From CAYFFO01 sp964342485 (GTDB lineage: Bacteria; Chloroflexota; Dehalococcoidia; Lucifugimonadales; CAJWER01), in assembly GCA_964342485.1 (NCBI GenBank), contig CAYFFO010000007.1:1-64000 (forward strand): DNA of 64,000 bases, written 5' to 3'. Below, one piece after another: positions 8,605-16,711 of this stretch. Each line of letters starts with the position of its first letter. Positions within the stretch are counted from its first letter, which is position 1. Under the pieces are notes generated by a model that worked only from the letters and a program-made list of their open reading frames with translations, was not told the origin of the DNA and did not search any database. Position numbers and translations under genes: made by a program.

Positions 8605-9795
8605 ATGACAACTGTAGGAAACAAGAAATCTGTTGGAGTGGCTATGATTGGGAATGGATTTGCAGCAGATTTTCACACTGAAAATTATAAAAGAGTAGTT
8701 GGTTTAGATGTGAGATTGATTGGAGTTTATGGTCCCAGAAGCGAAGGCCGTGAAGATTTTGCTAGAAAGCATGGATTTGAAAAGACATATTCTACTATGG
8801 ACGAAGTTTTAAATGATCCAGATGTAGATATGGTGGATGCTTGCGTTCCAAATAAATTTCACGAAGATATGGTTGTGAGAGTTCTTGAATCAGGTAAACA
8901 TGCTGTTATAGAAAAGCCTTTTACAGGTTCTTTTATCCCAGGAACTGACGAAGCTGGATGGAAACGATGTTTAAAAGAAGGACTCGAAAGTGCAGACAGG
9001 ATGATTGAAGCTGAAAATAGCTCAGGGCGAAAAATAATGTATGCAGAGAACCTTATCTATGCTCCAGGTGTTCAGAAAGCAAGAAGGTTGCTGGATGCCG
9101 CAGATACTCCAATACTGAGAATTGTTGGTGAAGAATCTCATAGTGGGACCCATTCTCCTTACGCTATGGTTTGGGGGACTAGTGGCGGTGGCAGTCTTTA
9201 TAACAAAGGTTGCCATTCACTTGGAGCTGCGCTTCATCTCAAGTATGAGGAAGGTAAACGAAGATTAGGTCACAGGATTCGTCCAACTTGGGTTGTTGCT
9301 GTGACAGCTAATCTCACTAAAACTGAAGCATTTGAAAGTGAAAGTGAACATACTATCAGAACAGGATGGAAAGATTGTGAAGATTGGGGGATGATGGTGG
9401 TGGGTTTTGAAGATGGATCGATTGCTCAAATAAATTCGGCAGATATTGTTTTAGGTGGGATTCAAAACCTGTTGACCGTATATGCAACACAAGCTGCGAT
9501 AAAGGTGAATATAAATCCAAATGATGCTTTGCTAGCATACGCGCCCAATAATGAGGTATTTGGAGATGAATATATACGCGAAAAAGTAGAAACTAAAGCT
9601 GGATGGCAATTTAGTAATCCTGATGAAGACTGGATGAATGGATTTCCCCATGAGATGCAAGATTTTTGTGAGTGTGCAGTTTCTAACAAATTACCTATTT
9701 CCGACAGCGTGCTTGGTCGAGATGTAGTTGCAGTGAGTTATTCTGCTTATCTTTCTGCAGCTATCGGCCGTAGAGTGGAAGTGCCAGTGTCATAA
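8605..9795 (+). CDS. Gfo/Idh/MocA family oxidoreductase
   Basis: A 396-residue dehydrogenase of the Gfo/Idh/MocA family. VAMIGNGFAADFH at residues 12-24 is the NAD(P)-binding loop and EKP is at 103-105. GSLYNKGCHSLGAALHL fits the conserved His segment of the second domain. The start ATG follows GTGGAGG. It is divergent from the DUF6807 operon across 196 bp, so both may share control. TATACT at 8562-8567 is a possible -10 box, but the -35 is poor. The substrate is unknown. Confidence 0.88.
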   Translation: MTTVGNKKSVGVAMIGNGFAADFHTENYKRVVGLDVRLIGVYGPRSEGREDFARKHGFEKTYSTMDEVLNDPDVDMVDACVPNKFHEDMVVRVLESGKHAVIEKPFTGSFIPGTDEAGWKRCLKEGLESADRMIEAENSSGRKIMYAENLIYAPGVQKARRLLDAADTPILRIVGEESHSGTHSPYAMVWGTSGGGSLYNKGCHSLGAALHLKYEEGKRRLGHRIRPTWVVAVTANLTKTEAFESESEHTIRTGWKDCEDWGMMVVGFEDGSIAQINSADIVLGGIQNLLTVYATQAAIKVNINPNDALLAYAPNNEVFGDEYIREKVETKAGWQFSNPDEDWMNGFPHEMQDFCECAVSNKLPISDSVLGRDVVAVSYSAYLSAAIGRRVEVPVS

Positions 9796-9807
9796 AACCC
9801 AAATTTT

Positions 9808-9827
9808 AAGATAACAAAAATTATCTT
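9808..9827. terminator. Small hairpin between Gfo/Idh gene and exporter operon
   Basis: AAGATAA, a 6-base loop, then TTATCTT: a perfect 7-bp stem just after the Gfo/Idh stop. There is no clear T run after it, so termination is only possible, not shown. Confidence 0.3.
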
Positions 9828-9874
9828 GAAACGTTGTATATGTATTAGGTACAGGGAGTGAGCAAATACAGTTT

Positions 9875-12796
9875 ATGACTTCATCCAATTTCCTTAATGG
9901 GATCCAACGATGGCAGATTTTCGTTTTGATAGCGGTTGTTTTAACAACAGCTATAAGTAGTTATCTAATTTATGTTTTTGTGTTTGACCGAACAAGTGAT
10001 CTCTTAGAGGATGATCAACGTCTTATTCCAATTCAACGAGGTGATTTAGTTAATAAAGTTTCAGTGAATGGAAGCCTGGCATATACGAACCGAGAATTCC
10101 TGAGTTTTGGTGTTCAAGGTACCGTTGGCAAGGTACACATTAATGAAAATGATCGTGTAGTTGCCGGCCAAATAATAGCTGAACTTGATACTGAAACAAT
10201 CCGTAACCTTGAGAGGGCGGTGGCTCAGGCGAGGGTTAATTTGCGTGATGCTGAGCTTGTACTGCAGTCTTCAAGGACGCCTTATACTGCGTCAGATTTA
10301 GATAAGGCAAGATATGAATTTGCTATAGCGGAAACAATTAAAAGAGCTGCCCAAAGAAACGTTAATGGACAAATTGAAGATGATCTTAAGAGTGTTGCGG
10401 ATGCTCAAAGCTTAGTTGCAGAACTAGAGCTTGCTTTAAGATTATCTCGAAACTCATTGGATAGTATAAAAATAAGCCATCAGTATGCTCTTTCAAAGGC
10501 GAAGTCGGTCTTATCTACTAGAGAAAAAGATCTCCAGGAGTCAGAAAAAGTTCTAGAAGAACTGTATCCAACAGAAAATCAATTGGAAGAACTCGCTTAT
10601 TCTGTAAGCCAAGCGTATTTGAACCTAGATGAAGCGCTTACTGAATTAGAAGAACTTCGAAATCCATCCCAGTATTTACTTGAACAGAAGCAAAATAAAC
10701 GGGATTCTACTGAGTTAACAATGATGATTGCCAAGGAATCATTGGAAGCGTCACAGACTCCTTCACAAGATCAAATCATTAAAGCAGAAGGTCAAATAAC
10801 AGACGTTAAAATGGCGCTAATTGAAGCAAAAGAAGAGTTGATATTAGTTCAGAATGGGCCTGATGAAGATTCTCTAAACACAGCAAATGCAGATGCTGAA
10901 CTGGCAAGAATGGCATTAAAAGAGTCAGAATTAGATCTGGAACTGGCTCAATTAAACTGGAATAACAAACTGGATGAATCGGCTAAAACATTAAATGAGT
11001 CGATCGAAGGCTACGAATCTGTTTTCAAAGCTTGGTTAGGGGCTAACCTTTCAACTGAAGATTTGTTTCATTCTCCTGCAGTAATTCTTGAGAATTGGTC
11101 TCTTGACTTGTCGAAAACTTTTGATCCGGGAAACAGATATTTTGATTTGTCAGCTTTGATGCTCACTAGTGAGATATCAGATTTGCCTGAAACACCGTGG
11201 GATGAAACGGTAGTATATTTCTGGATCAATTTTTTCCCAGGGAAAATAGTACCTGTTTGTGATCAAGGGGATACAACTTTCCAGGGTTTTTGTGTTATTC
11301 AGGAATTAGAATCAGCATGGGATTCACTTGTTATCGCAAGAGAAGCTTTTGCCAAAATTGAAATTGAATCGGATAAGGATATTTCAAAAAAATTAGGCAG
11401 TCTTACAAAGTCATTAGAGTCAAAAAACGCGAAAGAGAAGGCGTTTATTGATATTCAGGAACCTTCAACATCATTAGAAATTGAAAAGGCTCGTCAAAAA
11501 ATAGATCTTCTGACCGTTAATCTAGAAGATGCTGAACTGGCACTTGCATTATTGTTGTCACCATCGGGCAATGAATTAAACAAACTTGTAAATCAGTACA
11601 AACTTGCGGATATTAATTTTCAGGAAGCTCAAGCAGATTTGGATACTTATATATCTGGTCCTAGCAATTTGGAATTACAAAATGCTGAACGTAAGGTTAC
11701 CCTTATGGAAGCTAACCTTGCTGTAGCTGTATCAGAATTGGAAACTGCAAAACAGGGTCCAACAGTTGTTGATGTAAAATCTGCAAATTCTCAGATCTCT
11801 TTAGCTAAAAACAACTTACTTTTGGCAAAGGCTGATTTAGATCACCTTCAGTCAGATGTTCATGATTTAGAAATAGATTTGGCACAAAAACAATATGAAT
11901 TGGCCAAAGTAAATTTGGATATAGCTCGCATTGATTTGGAGGATATAAAAAAAGTTACTAGAAGAGATGAATTTTCAAAAGAATCTGACTTAAAACGACT
12001 AGATTTAGCAATAGTTGATTTGGAAATTGCTAAAGAAACTCTTGAGCAAGTTCTCAAGGGTCCAAATGATCTTGATATAGCTTTGAGACAAGCAGATGTG
12101 TCTTCAGCTTTAGCTTCACTAGATGTTGCATTGCAGAAATTAGAAAGTGCTGTGATAAAAGCTCCGTTCAACGGGATGGTTACAGCAGTGAATATAGAAG
12201 ATGGGCAAGTCATTAATAGGGGATCTCAATCAGTTGAGATTGTGGATACTTTGGTTGTACAGGTTGACGGAACTATAGATGAAATTGATGTTTTGTTTAT
12301 AAATGAAGGATCTGATGCATCGATTACGATGGATGCAATGCCAGGACAAATCCTTTCAGGGACTGTTATCAAAATGGCCCCACAGGGAGTTAGCCAACAG
12401 GGAGTAGTTACCTATCCAATCACGGTGGGAGTTGAGGTTCCATCGACTGTGGAACTTCCAGAGGGACTTAGCGCAGTCGTGGAAGTAGTTATCAGGGAGG
12501 ATTTGGGGGTATTGTTAGTTCCTGTAGATGCTCTTTTCGGGAGCTTTGAAAAACCGCAACTAAAAGTGCAGTCAGATGGTGTAATTATCGATAGAGATGT
12601 AATTGTTGGGAATTCAGATGATTTCTGGATTGTAATTGAATCAGGAGCATTAGAAGGTGAATTGGTTTTACTTGAAACAAGACAAGCGTCTACGCAGCGA
12701 TTTGGTTTTGGACGTAGCTTTAATCCCGCAAGAGGTGGTTTCACTGGTGGAGGCTTTGGAAGCGGAGGTAGAGGTAATTCACAAAGACCTAGGTAG
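9875..12796 (+). CDS. Giant HlyD/MacA-type periplasmic adaptor subunit
   Basis: A 973-residue adaptor; MacA/HlyD proteins are usually 350-500. A single N-terminal membrane segment lies at about 13-37. A half lipoyl domain follows (VQGTVGKVHINENDRVVAGQIIAELD, given in two parts: about 83-96 and 97-108), then a very long helical hairpin rich in Glu/Leu/Ala heptads. The second half lipoyl motif IKAPFNGMVTAVNIEDG is near 760, followed by beta-barrel domains and a Gly-rich tail from about 942. An unusual non-coiled block at about 370-480 is rich in Trp/Phe and has two cysteines near 459 and 472. It is first in an operon with a MacB-type ATPase and permease, so it probably bridges the export pump to the cell envelope. 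The ATG at 9875 is the first start compatible with the membrane segment. Confidence 0.88.
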   Translation: MTSSNFLNGIQRWQIFVLIAVVLTTAISSYLIYVFVFDRTSDLLEDDQRLIPIQRGDLVNKVSVNGSLAYTNREFLSFGVQGTVGKVHINENDRVVAGQIIAELDTETIRNLERAVAQARVNLRDAELVLQSSRTPYTASDLDKARYEFAIAETIKRAAQRNVNGQIEDDLKSVADAQSLVAELELALRLSRNSLDSIKISHQYALSKAKSVLSTREKDLQESEKVLEELYPTENQLEELAYSVSQAYLNLDEALTELEELRNPSQYLLEQKQNKRDSTELTMMIAKESLEASQTPSQDQIIKAEGQITDVKMALIEAKEELILVQNGPDEDSLNTANADAELARMALKESELDLELAQLNWNNKLDESAKTLNESIEGYESVFKAWLGANLSTEDLFHSPAVILENWSLDLSKTFDPGNRYFDLSALMLTSEISDLPETPWDETVVYFWINFFPGKIVPVCDQGDTTFQGFCVIQELESAWDSLVIAREAFAKIEIESDKDISKKLGSLTKSLESKNAKEKAFIDIQEPSTSLEIEKARQKIDLLTVNLEDAELALALLLSPSGNELNKLVNQYKLADINFQEAQADLDTYISGPSNLELQNAERKVTLMEANLAVAVSELETAKQGPTVVDVKSANSQISLAKNNLLLAKADLDHLQSDVHDLEIDLAQKQYELAKVNLDIARIDLEDIKKVTRRDEFSKESDLKRLDLAIVDLEIAKETLEQVLKGPNDLDIALRQADVSSALASLDVALQKLESAVIKAPFNGMVTAVNIEDGQVINRGSQSVEIVDTLVVQVDGTIDEIDVLFINEGSDASITMDAMPGQILSGTVIKMAPQGVSQQGVVTYPITVGVEVPSTVELPEGLSAVVEVVIREDLGVLLVPVDALFGSFEKPQLKVQSDGVIIDRDVIVGNSDDFWIVIESGALEGELVLLETRQASTQRFGFGRSFNPARGGFTGGGFGSGGRGNSQRPR

Positions 12797-12819
12797 GTTT
12801 CTAATGCTAGGTATAAATC

Positions 12820-13491
12820 ATGATTAAGTTTAAAGATGTAAAGAAAATCTACACTTTAGGCGAAGTTAAAGTCCCTGCATTGAATGGGATTAATATGACT
12901 ATAAACCAAGGAGAGTTGGTTTCTATCATGGGACCATCAGGTTCTGGAAAATCGACGTTGATGAATATTCTTGGTTGCCTCGATGTGCCTTCATCCGGGC
13001 AATATATTCTGGAAAATGAAGATGTTGGTTTATTAAACGATAATGGATTGGCAGAGATTCGTAATCAAAAGGTGGGGTTTATATTTCAAACATACAACCT
13101 TTTGCCACGGCTTAGTGCAATTGGTAATGTGGAACTTCCTATGCTTTATGGAAATAAGAAAGATAGAAGGAATCGAGCACTTGAATCTCTTAATAGAGTA
13201 GGGCTGTCAGATCGTACAGATCATAGACCTCCTGAACTGTCTGGAGGTCAGCAACAGAGAGTTGGTATTGCCCGGGCTCTTGCTAAGAACCCTTCAATAT
13301 TGCTTGCTGACGAACCTACTGGCAACCTTGATAGCCAGTCCAGCGAGGAAATAATGTATCTCTTGAATTCTCTTAATGAAAATGACGGTATGACTGTAAT
13401 AATAGTCACTCATGACCTAGAAATTGCCAAACACACTCGTAGAGTTATTTCCGTTCGTGATGGCCTGATTGTTGGAAATGAAAGTGCCTGA
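12820..13491 (+). CDS. ABC transporter ATP-binding protein (MacB/LolD type)
   Basis: A 223-residue ATPase. Walker A GPSGSGKST lies at 38-46, the ABC signature is LSGGQQQRVGIARAL and Walker B with its D-loop is LLADEPTGNLD. The H-loop is IIVTHDLEIA. The spacing and the motif FIFQTYNLLPRLSAIGNVE are typical of the MacB/LolD/FtsE branch, which powers FtsX-type permeases. It starts 23 bp after the adaptor gene and precedes the permease by 42 bp, so the three form one exporter. The substrate may be a peptide, lipid, antibiotic or lipoprotein and is unknown. Confidence 0.93.
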   Translation: MIKFKDVKKIYTLGEVKVPALNGINMTINQGELVSIMGPSGSGKSTLMNILGCLDVPSSGQYILENEDVGLLNDNGLAEIRNQKVGFIFQTYNLLPRLSAIGNVELPMLYGNKKDRRNRALESLNRVGLSDRTDHRPPELSGGQQQRVGIARALAKNPSILLADEPTGNLDSQSSEEIMYLLNSLNENDGMTVIIVTHDLEIAKHTRRVISVRDGLIVGNESA

Positions 13492-13533
13492 TTCAGATCT
13501 TGGTTTAGAGTGTGACTATAAAGGATAAATAAA

Positions 13534-14754
13534 TTGAGTCCTCTTGATGTTTTCAGATCTGCATTAATATCTCTCGGTACAAACAAGCTAAGAACAATTT
13601 TAGCTCTTCTAGGTATAGTGATTGGTGTTGCAGCTGTCATTTCAACTATGGCTGTAGGAAAAGGGGCTCAGGAACGCATAACAAGTAGAATCGAGTCTCT
13701 TGGGACTAATTTGTTGTTTGTTCGCCCTGTGTCTGATCCAAACAATGTGTCTTCTTTAACTTTAGATGATGCATATTCCCTTCTTGATCAAACCTTCTCT
13801 CCATCTGTACTGGCAGTGGCCCCAGAGATAGGTTCCAATGCACAGATAGTGGCTGGACGTGAAGCAAATTATGGACAGGTTTTAGGAGTCACTCCAGAGT
13901 ACGAGTCTGTAAGGAATTATGAAATTTCTTCAGGACAATTTATTTCTTCTGGTCACGTAAGTAGTCGTGCCGAAGTCGCTGTTTTAGGAGCCGCTGTGGC
14001 TGAAACGCTTTTCGGGTTTAGGAACCCAGTAGGACAAAATGTAAGGATTAACGGAAGGCAATTTTCTGTAATTGGTATTCTTAAATCTCGGGGAGGTTCT
14101 GGGTTGGGGAATTTAGATAACCAGACGCTTGTCCCGATAACTACGGCATATTATAGGCTTGGTTCACAGAGAACGACACAGGGCAATATCACCGTACAGA
14201 ATATCAATGTTCAAATAAATAAAACAGAAGATATAGATGAAGCTGTAGCAGAAATCAATACGGTTTTGCGGTTACGTCACAGGTTGAGAGATGAATCAGA
14301 TTTTACAATTACAAGTCAACAGGAAACGATAGATACATTGAGGGAAACTACACAGACATTCGTGATATTTCTTAGTGCCATAGCAGGGATATCTCTATTG
14401 GTAGGAGGTATTGGGATTATGAATATCATGTTAGTTTCGGTTACTGAACGTATTAGGGAGATAGGAATTAGAAAAGCGATGGGAGCAAAGAAGAAGGATG
14501 TCTTGTCTCAATTTATATTGGAGGCTGTTCTTTTGAGTTTGGGAGGGGGAATTGTAGGAGCTTCTGTAGGGATAGGGCTTTCTAGATTTATGGATGGACA
14601 AACTCTTGGTGGAAATGTTTTCAACACTGTAGTCACCGGAGATATTACAATATTAGCGATTTTAGTGTCTGCAGCTATAGGGTTGTTTTTTGGGATATAT
14701 CCTGCTTATCGGGCAGCTAATTTACATCCGATAGAAGCACTTCGTTATGAGTAA
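13534..14754 (+). CDS. ABC transporter permease (MacB/FtsX family)
   Basis: A 406-residue permease with a TTG start; AAAGGAT lies upstream. The N-terminal helix (LRTILALLGIVIGVAAVIS) is followed by a MacB periplasmic core domain at about 50-260. Three C-terminal helices form the FtsX domain, with the conserved ERIREIGIRKAMGAKKKDV loop after the first of them. The C-terminal PAYRAANLHPIEALRYE matches the MacB family end. It partners the preceding ATPase and the long adaptor. No outer-membrane factor is encoded here, in line with an adaptor/MacB pump of a single-membrane cell, although that is an inference. Confidence 0.92.
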   Translation: MSPLDVFRSALISLGTNKLRTILALLGIVIGVAAVISTMAVGKGAQERITSRIESLGTNLLFVRPVSDPNNVSSLTLDDAYSLLDQTFSPSVLAVAPEIGSNAQIVAGREANYGQVLGVTPEYESVRNYEISSGQFISSGHVSSRAEVAVLGAAVAETLFGFRNPVGQNVRINGRQFSVIGILKSRGGSGLGNLDNQTLVPITTAYYRLGSQRTTQGNITVQNINVQINKTEDIDEAVAEINTVLRLRHRLRDESDFTITSQQETIDTLRETTQTFVIFLSAIAGISLLVGGIGIMNIMLVSVTERIREIGIRKAMGAKKKDVLSQFILEAVLLSLGGGIVGASVGIGLSRFMDGQTLGGNVFNTVVTGDITILAILVSAAIGLFFGIYPAYRAANLHPIEALRYE

Positions 14755-14783
14755 CAATTTGTTAAAAATCAAAGGAGCTTTAA

Positions 14784-15401
14784 ATGAATAACAGATCCTT
14801 TATTACATTAATTCTGGTAGCTGTATTTGTAGGTTTTTTGCTGGCGGGGACTTTTACCGGTGGTTTGTTAATAGGTAAAAGGGGAGTAAATGATTCTTCC
14901 ACTGTAGATTCTACTGTTCCAACTGTTCCTACTAGATCAGAAATGACTACAACTAATTCTTCGGATGCTCAGGTTTCATTTGCGCAAATTAGGGAACGTT
15001 TACAATCTGGTGAACTCACGCAGGAAGAAGCACAGGCTTTACGTGAACAGTTTAGAAACCAATTTCCTGATTCTGGATCTGATTCAATGAGAGGACGTTT
15101 CGGTGCTGGCCGTGGGCAGGGGGCTTTAGTGGGTACAATAAAAAATATTGAAGGTAATATTGTGACGGTGGAAGGTAGCCAGGGTAATTTTATATTTAAG
15201 GTTTCAGATGCAACAGTTATACGACAGGTTAGTGATATTAAAGTAGATAAACTTGTGTCCGGTATTCGTATTAATGTGTCTGGTAGTCCTGACGAAAATG
15301 GAGTGCTGGATGCTCGTTCTATCACATTAGTTCCTGAAGGTAACGATATCGAGTTCGGAGGATCCCAACGAGATGGGAGAGGAAGGTTAGGTAATAGATA
15401 G
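14784..15401 (+). CDS. Membrane-anchored DUF5666-like protein
   Basis: A 205-residue protein. It has an N-terminal membrane anchor or signal (FITLILVAVFVGFLLAGTF), then a Ser/Thr-rich linker. A short helical motif ERLQSGELTQEEAQALREQF follows, then a Gly/Arg-rich stretch. The C-terminal OB-like strand region (LVGTIKNIEGNIVTVEGSQG, FKVSDATVIRQ, ARSITLVPEG) resembles DUF5666 domains. The ATG has AAAGGAGC upstream. It is last in the exporter operon, 29 bp after the permease, so it is probably an extracytoplasmic accessory of that system. No catalytic residues are apparent. Confidence 0.65.
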   Translation: MNNRSFITLILVAVFVGFLLAGTFTGGLLIGKRGVNDSSTVDSTVPTVPTRSEMTTTNSSDAQVSFAQIRERLQSGELTQEEAQALREQFRNQFPDSGSDSMRGRFGAGRGQGALVGTIKNIEGNIVTVEGSQGNFIFKVSDATVIRQVSDIKVDKLVSGIRINVSGSPDENGVLDARSITLVPEGNDIEFGGSQRDGRGRLGNR

Positions 15402-15591
15402 GTATATCAGTAGTGTTAAGACATGGGTAATGAATTTATCTCGACTGTTAACTATTTAGCTCCTTGTTAATTTCCTAAGGCTTAAATTCTATTATCAAAA
15501 ACATCTTCTTATTTCTCCTATCTAATCAAATAGGTACCATGTTAGACTTTCTATTGGATAAAATAGACAGACCAATAATTAGGATGCAAAT

Positions 15592-16545
15592 ATGAAAAGG
15601 ATTCTAGTAACGGGTGCTGCTGGACAAATAGGGTCTGAACTAGTACCGGCACTTCGTCAGAAATTTGGAAAAGATAATGTTGTTGCAGCTGGTCATATAG
15701 AACGGCTACCGGACGAGTTGCTCGATGGACCTAACACACTTATAGATGTTACTAAGTATGAAGATATAGAAAATGCAATTAAGGAATTCCGCATAGATAC
15801 GGTTTACCATCTTGCGTCAGTATTATCAGCATTAGCTGAAACTCGAAGAAAACTGGCATATGAAGTTAATTTCACTGGTGTTAATAACGTTTTGGAAGCG
15901 AGTCTCGCAAATGGATTAGAGATGGTTGTAATACCTAGTTCAATAGCAGCTTTTGGACTTGATACTCCTGGAGAAAACACCCCAAACGATACTTTGCAAA
16001 AACCCAACACTGTTTATGGTATATCAAAGGTTTTTACGGAACTTTTGGGTAACTATTATTCAACCAAGTTAGGATTGAAGGTCAGAGGTGTTAGGTTGCC
16101 GGGTATTATAAGTTGGAAAGTGGAACCAACCGCAGGAACTACCGATTATGCAGTAGCTATATTTTATGGAGCGATTAGGGAAAATAGCTATGAATGTTTT
16201 CTGGGTCCTGATACTCGGTTGCCGATGATGTATATGCCGGATGCTATATCGGCTTTAATTGGTGTAGCTGAAGCCGACGAAACTTTATTGGAACACCACG
16301 CTGATTTCAATGTTAATGCTATGAGTTTTACTCCCAAGGAATTAGCTCTTTCAATCAAAAAGAAATTGCCTGAATTTGAGATAACTTATCGTATAGATTC
16401 GTTGAGACAAGCTATAGCTGATTCTTGGCCGGACAAACTTGACGACTCTGTCGCTTCTAAGGAATGGGGATGGAGCCCGAAGTACAATTTAGACAGTATG
16501 GTCGATGATATGTTGTGTAATCTTGTTACCAAACTTGGTACGTGA
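15592..16545 (+). CDS. NAD-dependent epimerase/dehydratase, L-threonine 3-dehydrogenase type
   Basis: A 317-residue extended SDR enzyme. GAAGQIG at 8-14 binds NAD, VYHLASVLSA is the family strand, and Tyr142/Lys146 (YGISK) form the catalytic YxxxK. The segment PGIISWKVEPTAGTTDYAV near 180-198 is characteristic of the UDP-galactose-epimerase-like threonine dehydrogenases. These oxidise L-threonine to 2-amino-3-ketobutyrate. No 2-amino-3-ketobutyrate CoA ligase is adjacent. It appears monocistronic, with 190 bp upstream and 166 bp downstream. A related sugar epimerase role cannot be fully excluded. Confidence 0.8.
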   Translation: MKRILVTGAAGQIGSELVPALRQKFGKDNVVAAGHIERLPDELLDGPNTLIDVTKYEDIENAIKEFRIDTVYHLASVLSALAETRRKLAYEVNFTGVNNVLEASLANGLEMVVIPSSIAAFGLDTPGENTPNDTLQKPNTVYGISKVFTELLGNYYSTKLGLKVRGVRLPGIISWKVEPTAGTTDYAVAIFYGAIRENSYECFLGPDTRLPMMYMPDAISALIGVAEADETLLEHHADFNVNAMSFTPKELALSIKKKLPEFEITYRIDSLRQAIADSWPDKLDDSVASKEWGWSPKYNLDSMVDDMLCNLVTKLGT

Positions 16546-16605
16546 TTGTTTGATTAAGACCTATTTTGGATTTCCTTTAAAGATAAAATTTGGTTGGGGA
16601 TCATT

Positions 16606-16687
16606 GATTACAATGTTTTATTTAGATGTTGTAATTGACACTTTAGACTGGTCTACTTATTCTGCTTTTGTACATTAACGATTACAA
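16606..16687. promoter_or_regulatory. Three ATTACAA boxes around the hydantoinase promoter
   Basis: GATTACAA occurs at 16606-16613 and again at 16680-16687. The reverse complement TTGTAAT is at 16629-16635, overlapping the first base of the -35 box. The first pair forms a 7-bp inverted repeat with a 15-bp spacer. This arrangement is what a regulator binding site could look like, but no regulator gene is in the window. Confidence 0.35.
16635..16663 (+). promoter_or_regulatory. Sigma70-like promoter of hyuA-like gene
   Basis: A perfect -35 TTGACA (16635-16640), a 17-bp spacer and a -10 TATTCT (16658-16663, 4 of 6 consensus bases). It lies 48 bp upstream of the TTG start at 16712. Confidence 0.5.
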
Positions 16688-16711
16688 AAGATTTATAGAA
16701 GGAAATTAAAA

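Noticed and set aside
11860..12213. Antisense reading frame of 117 codons within the adaptor gene
   Set aside because: Ser/Lys-rich composition and lack of a ribosome site show it is a shadow of the coiled-coil coding strand.
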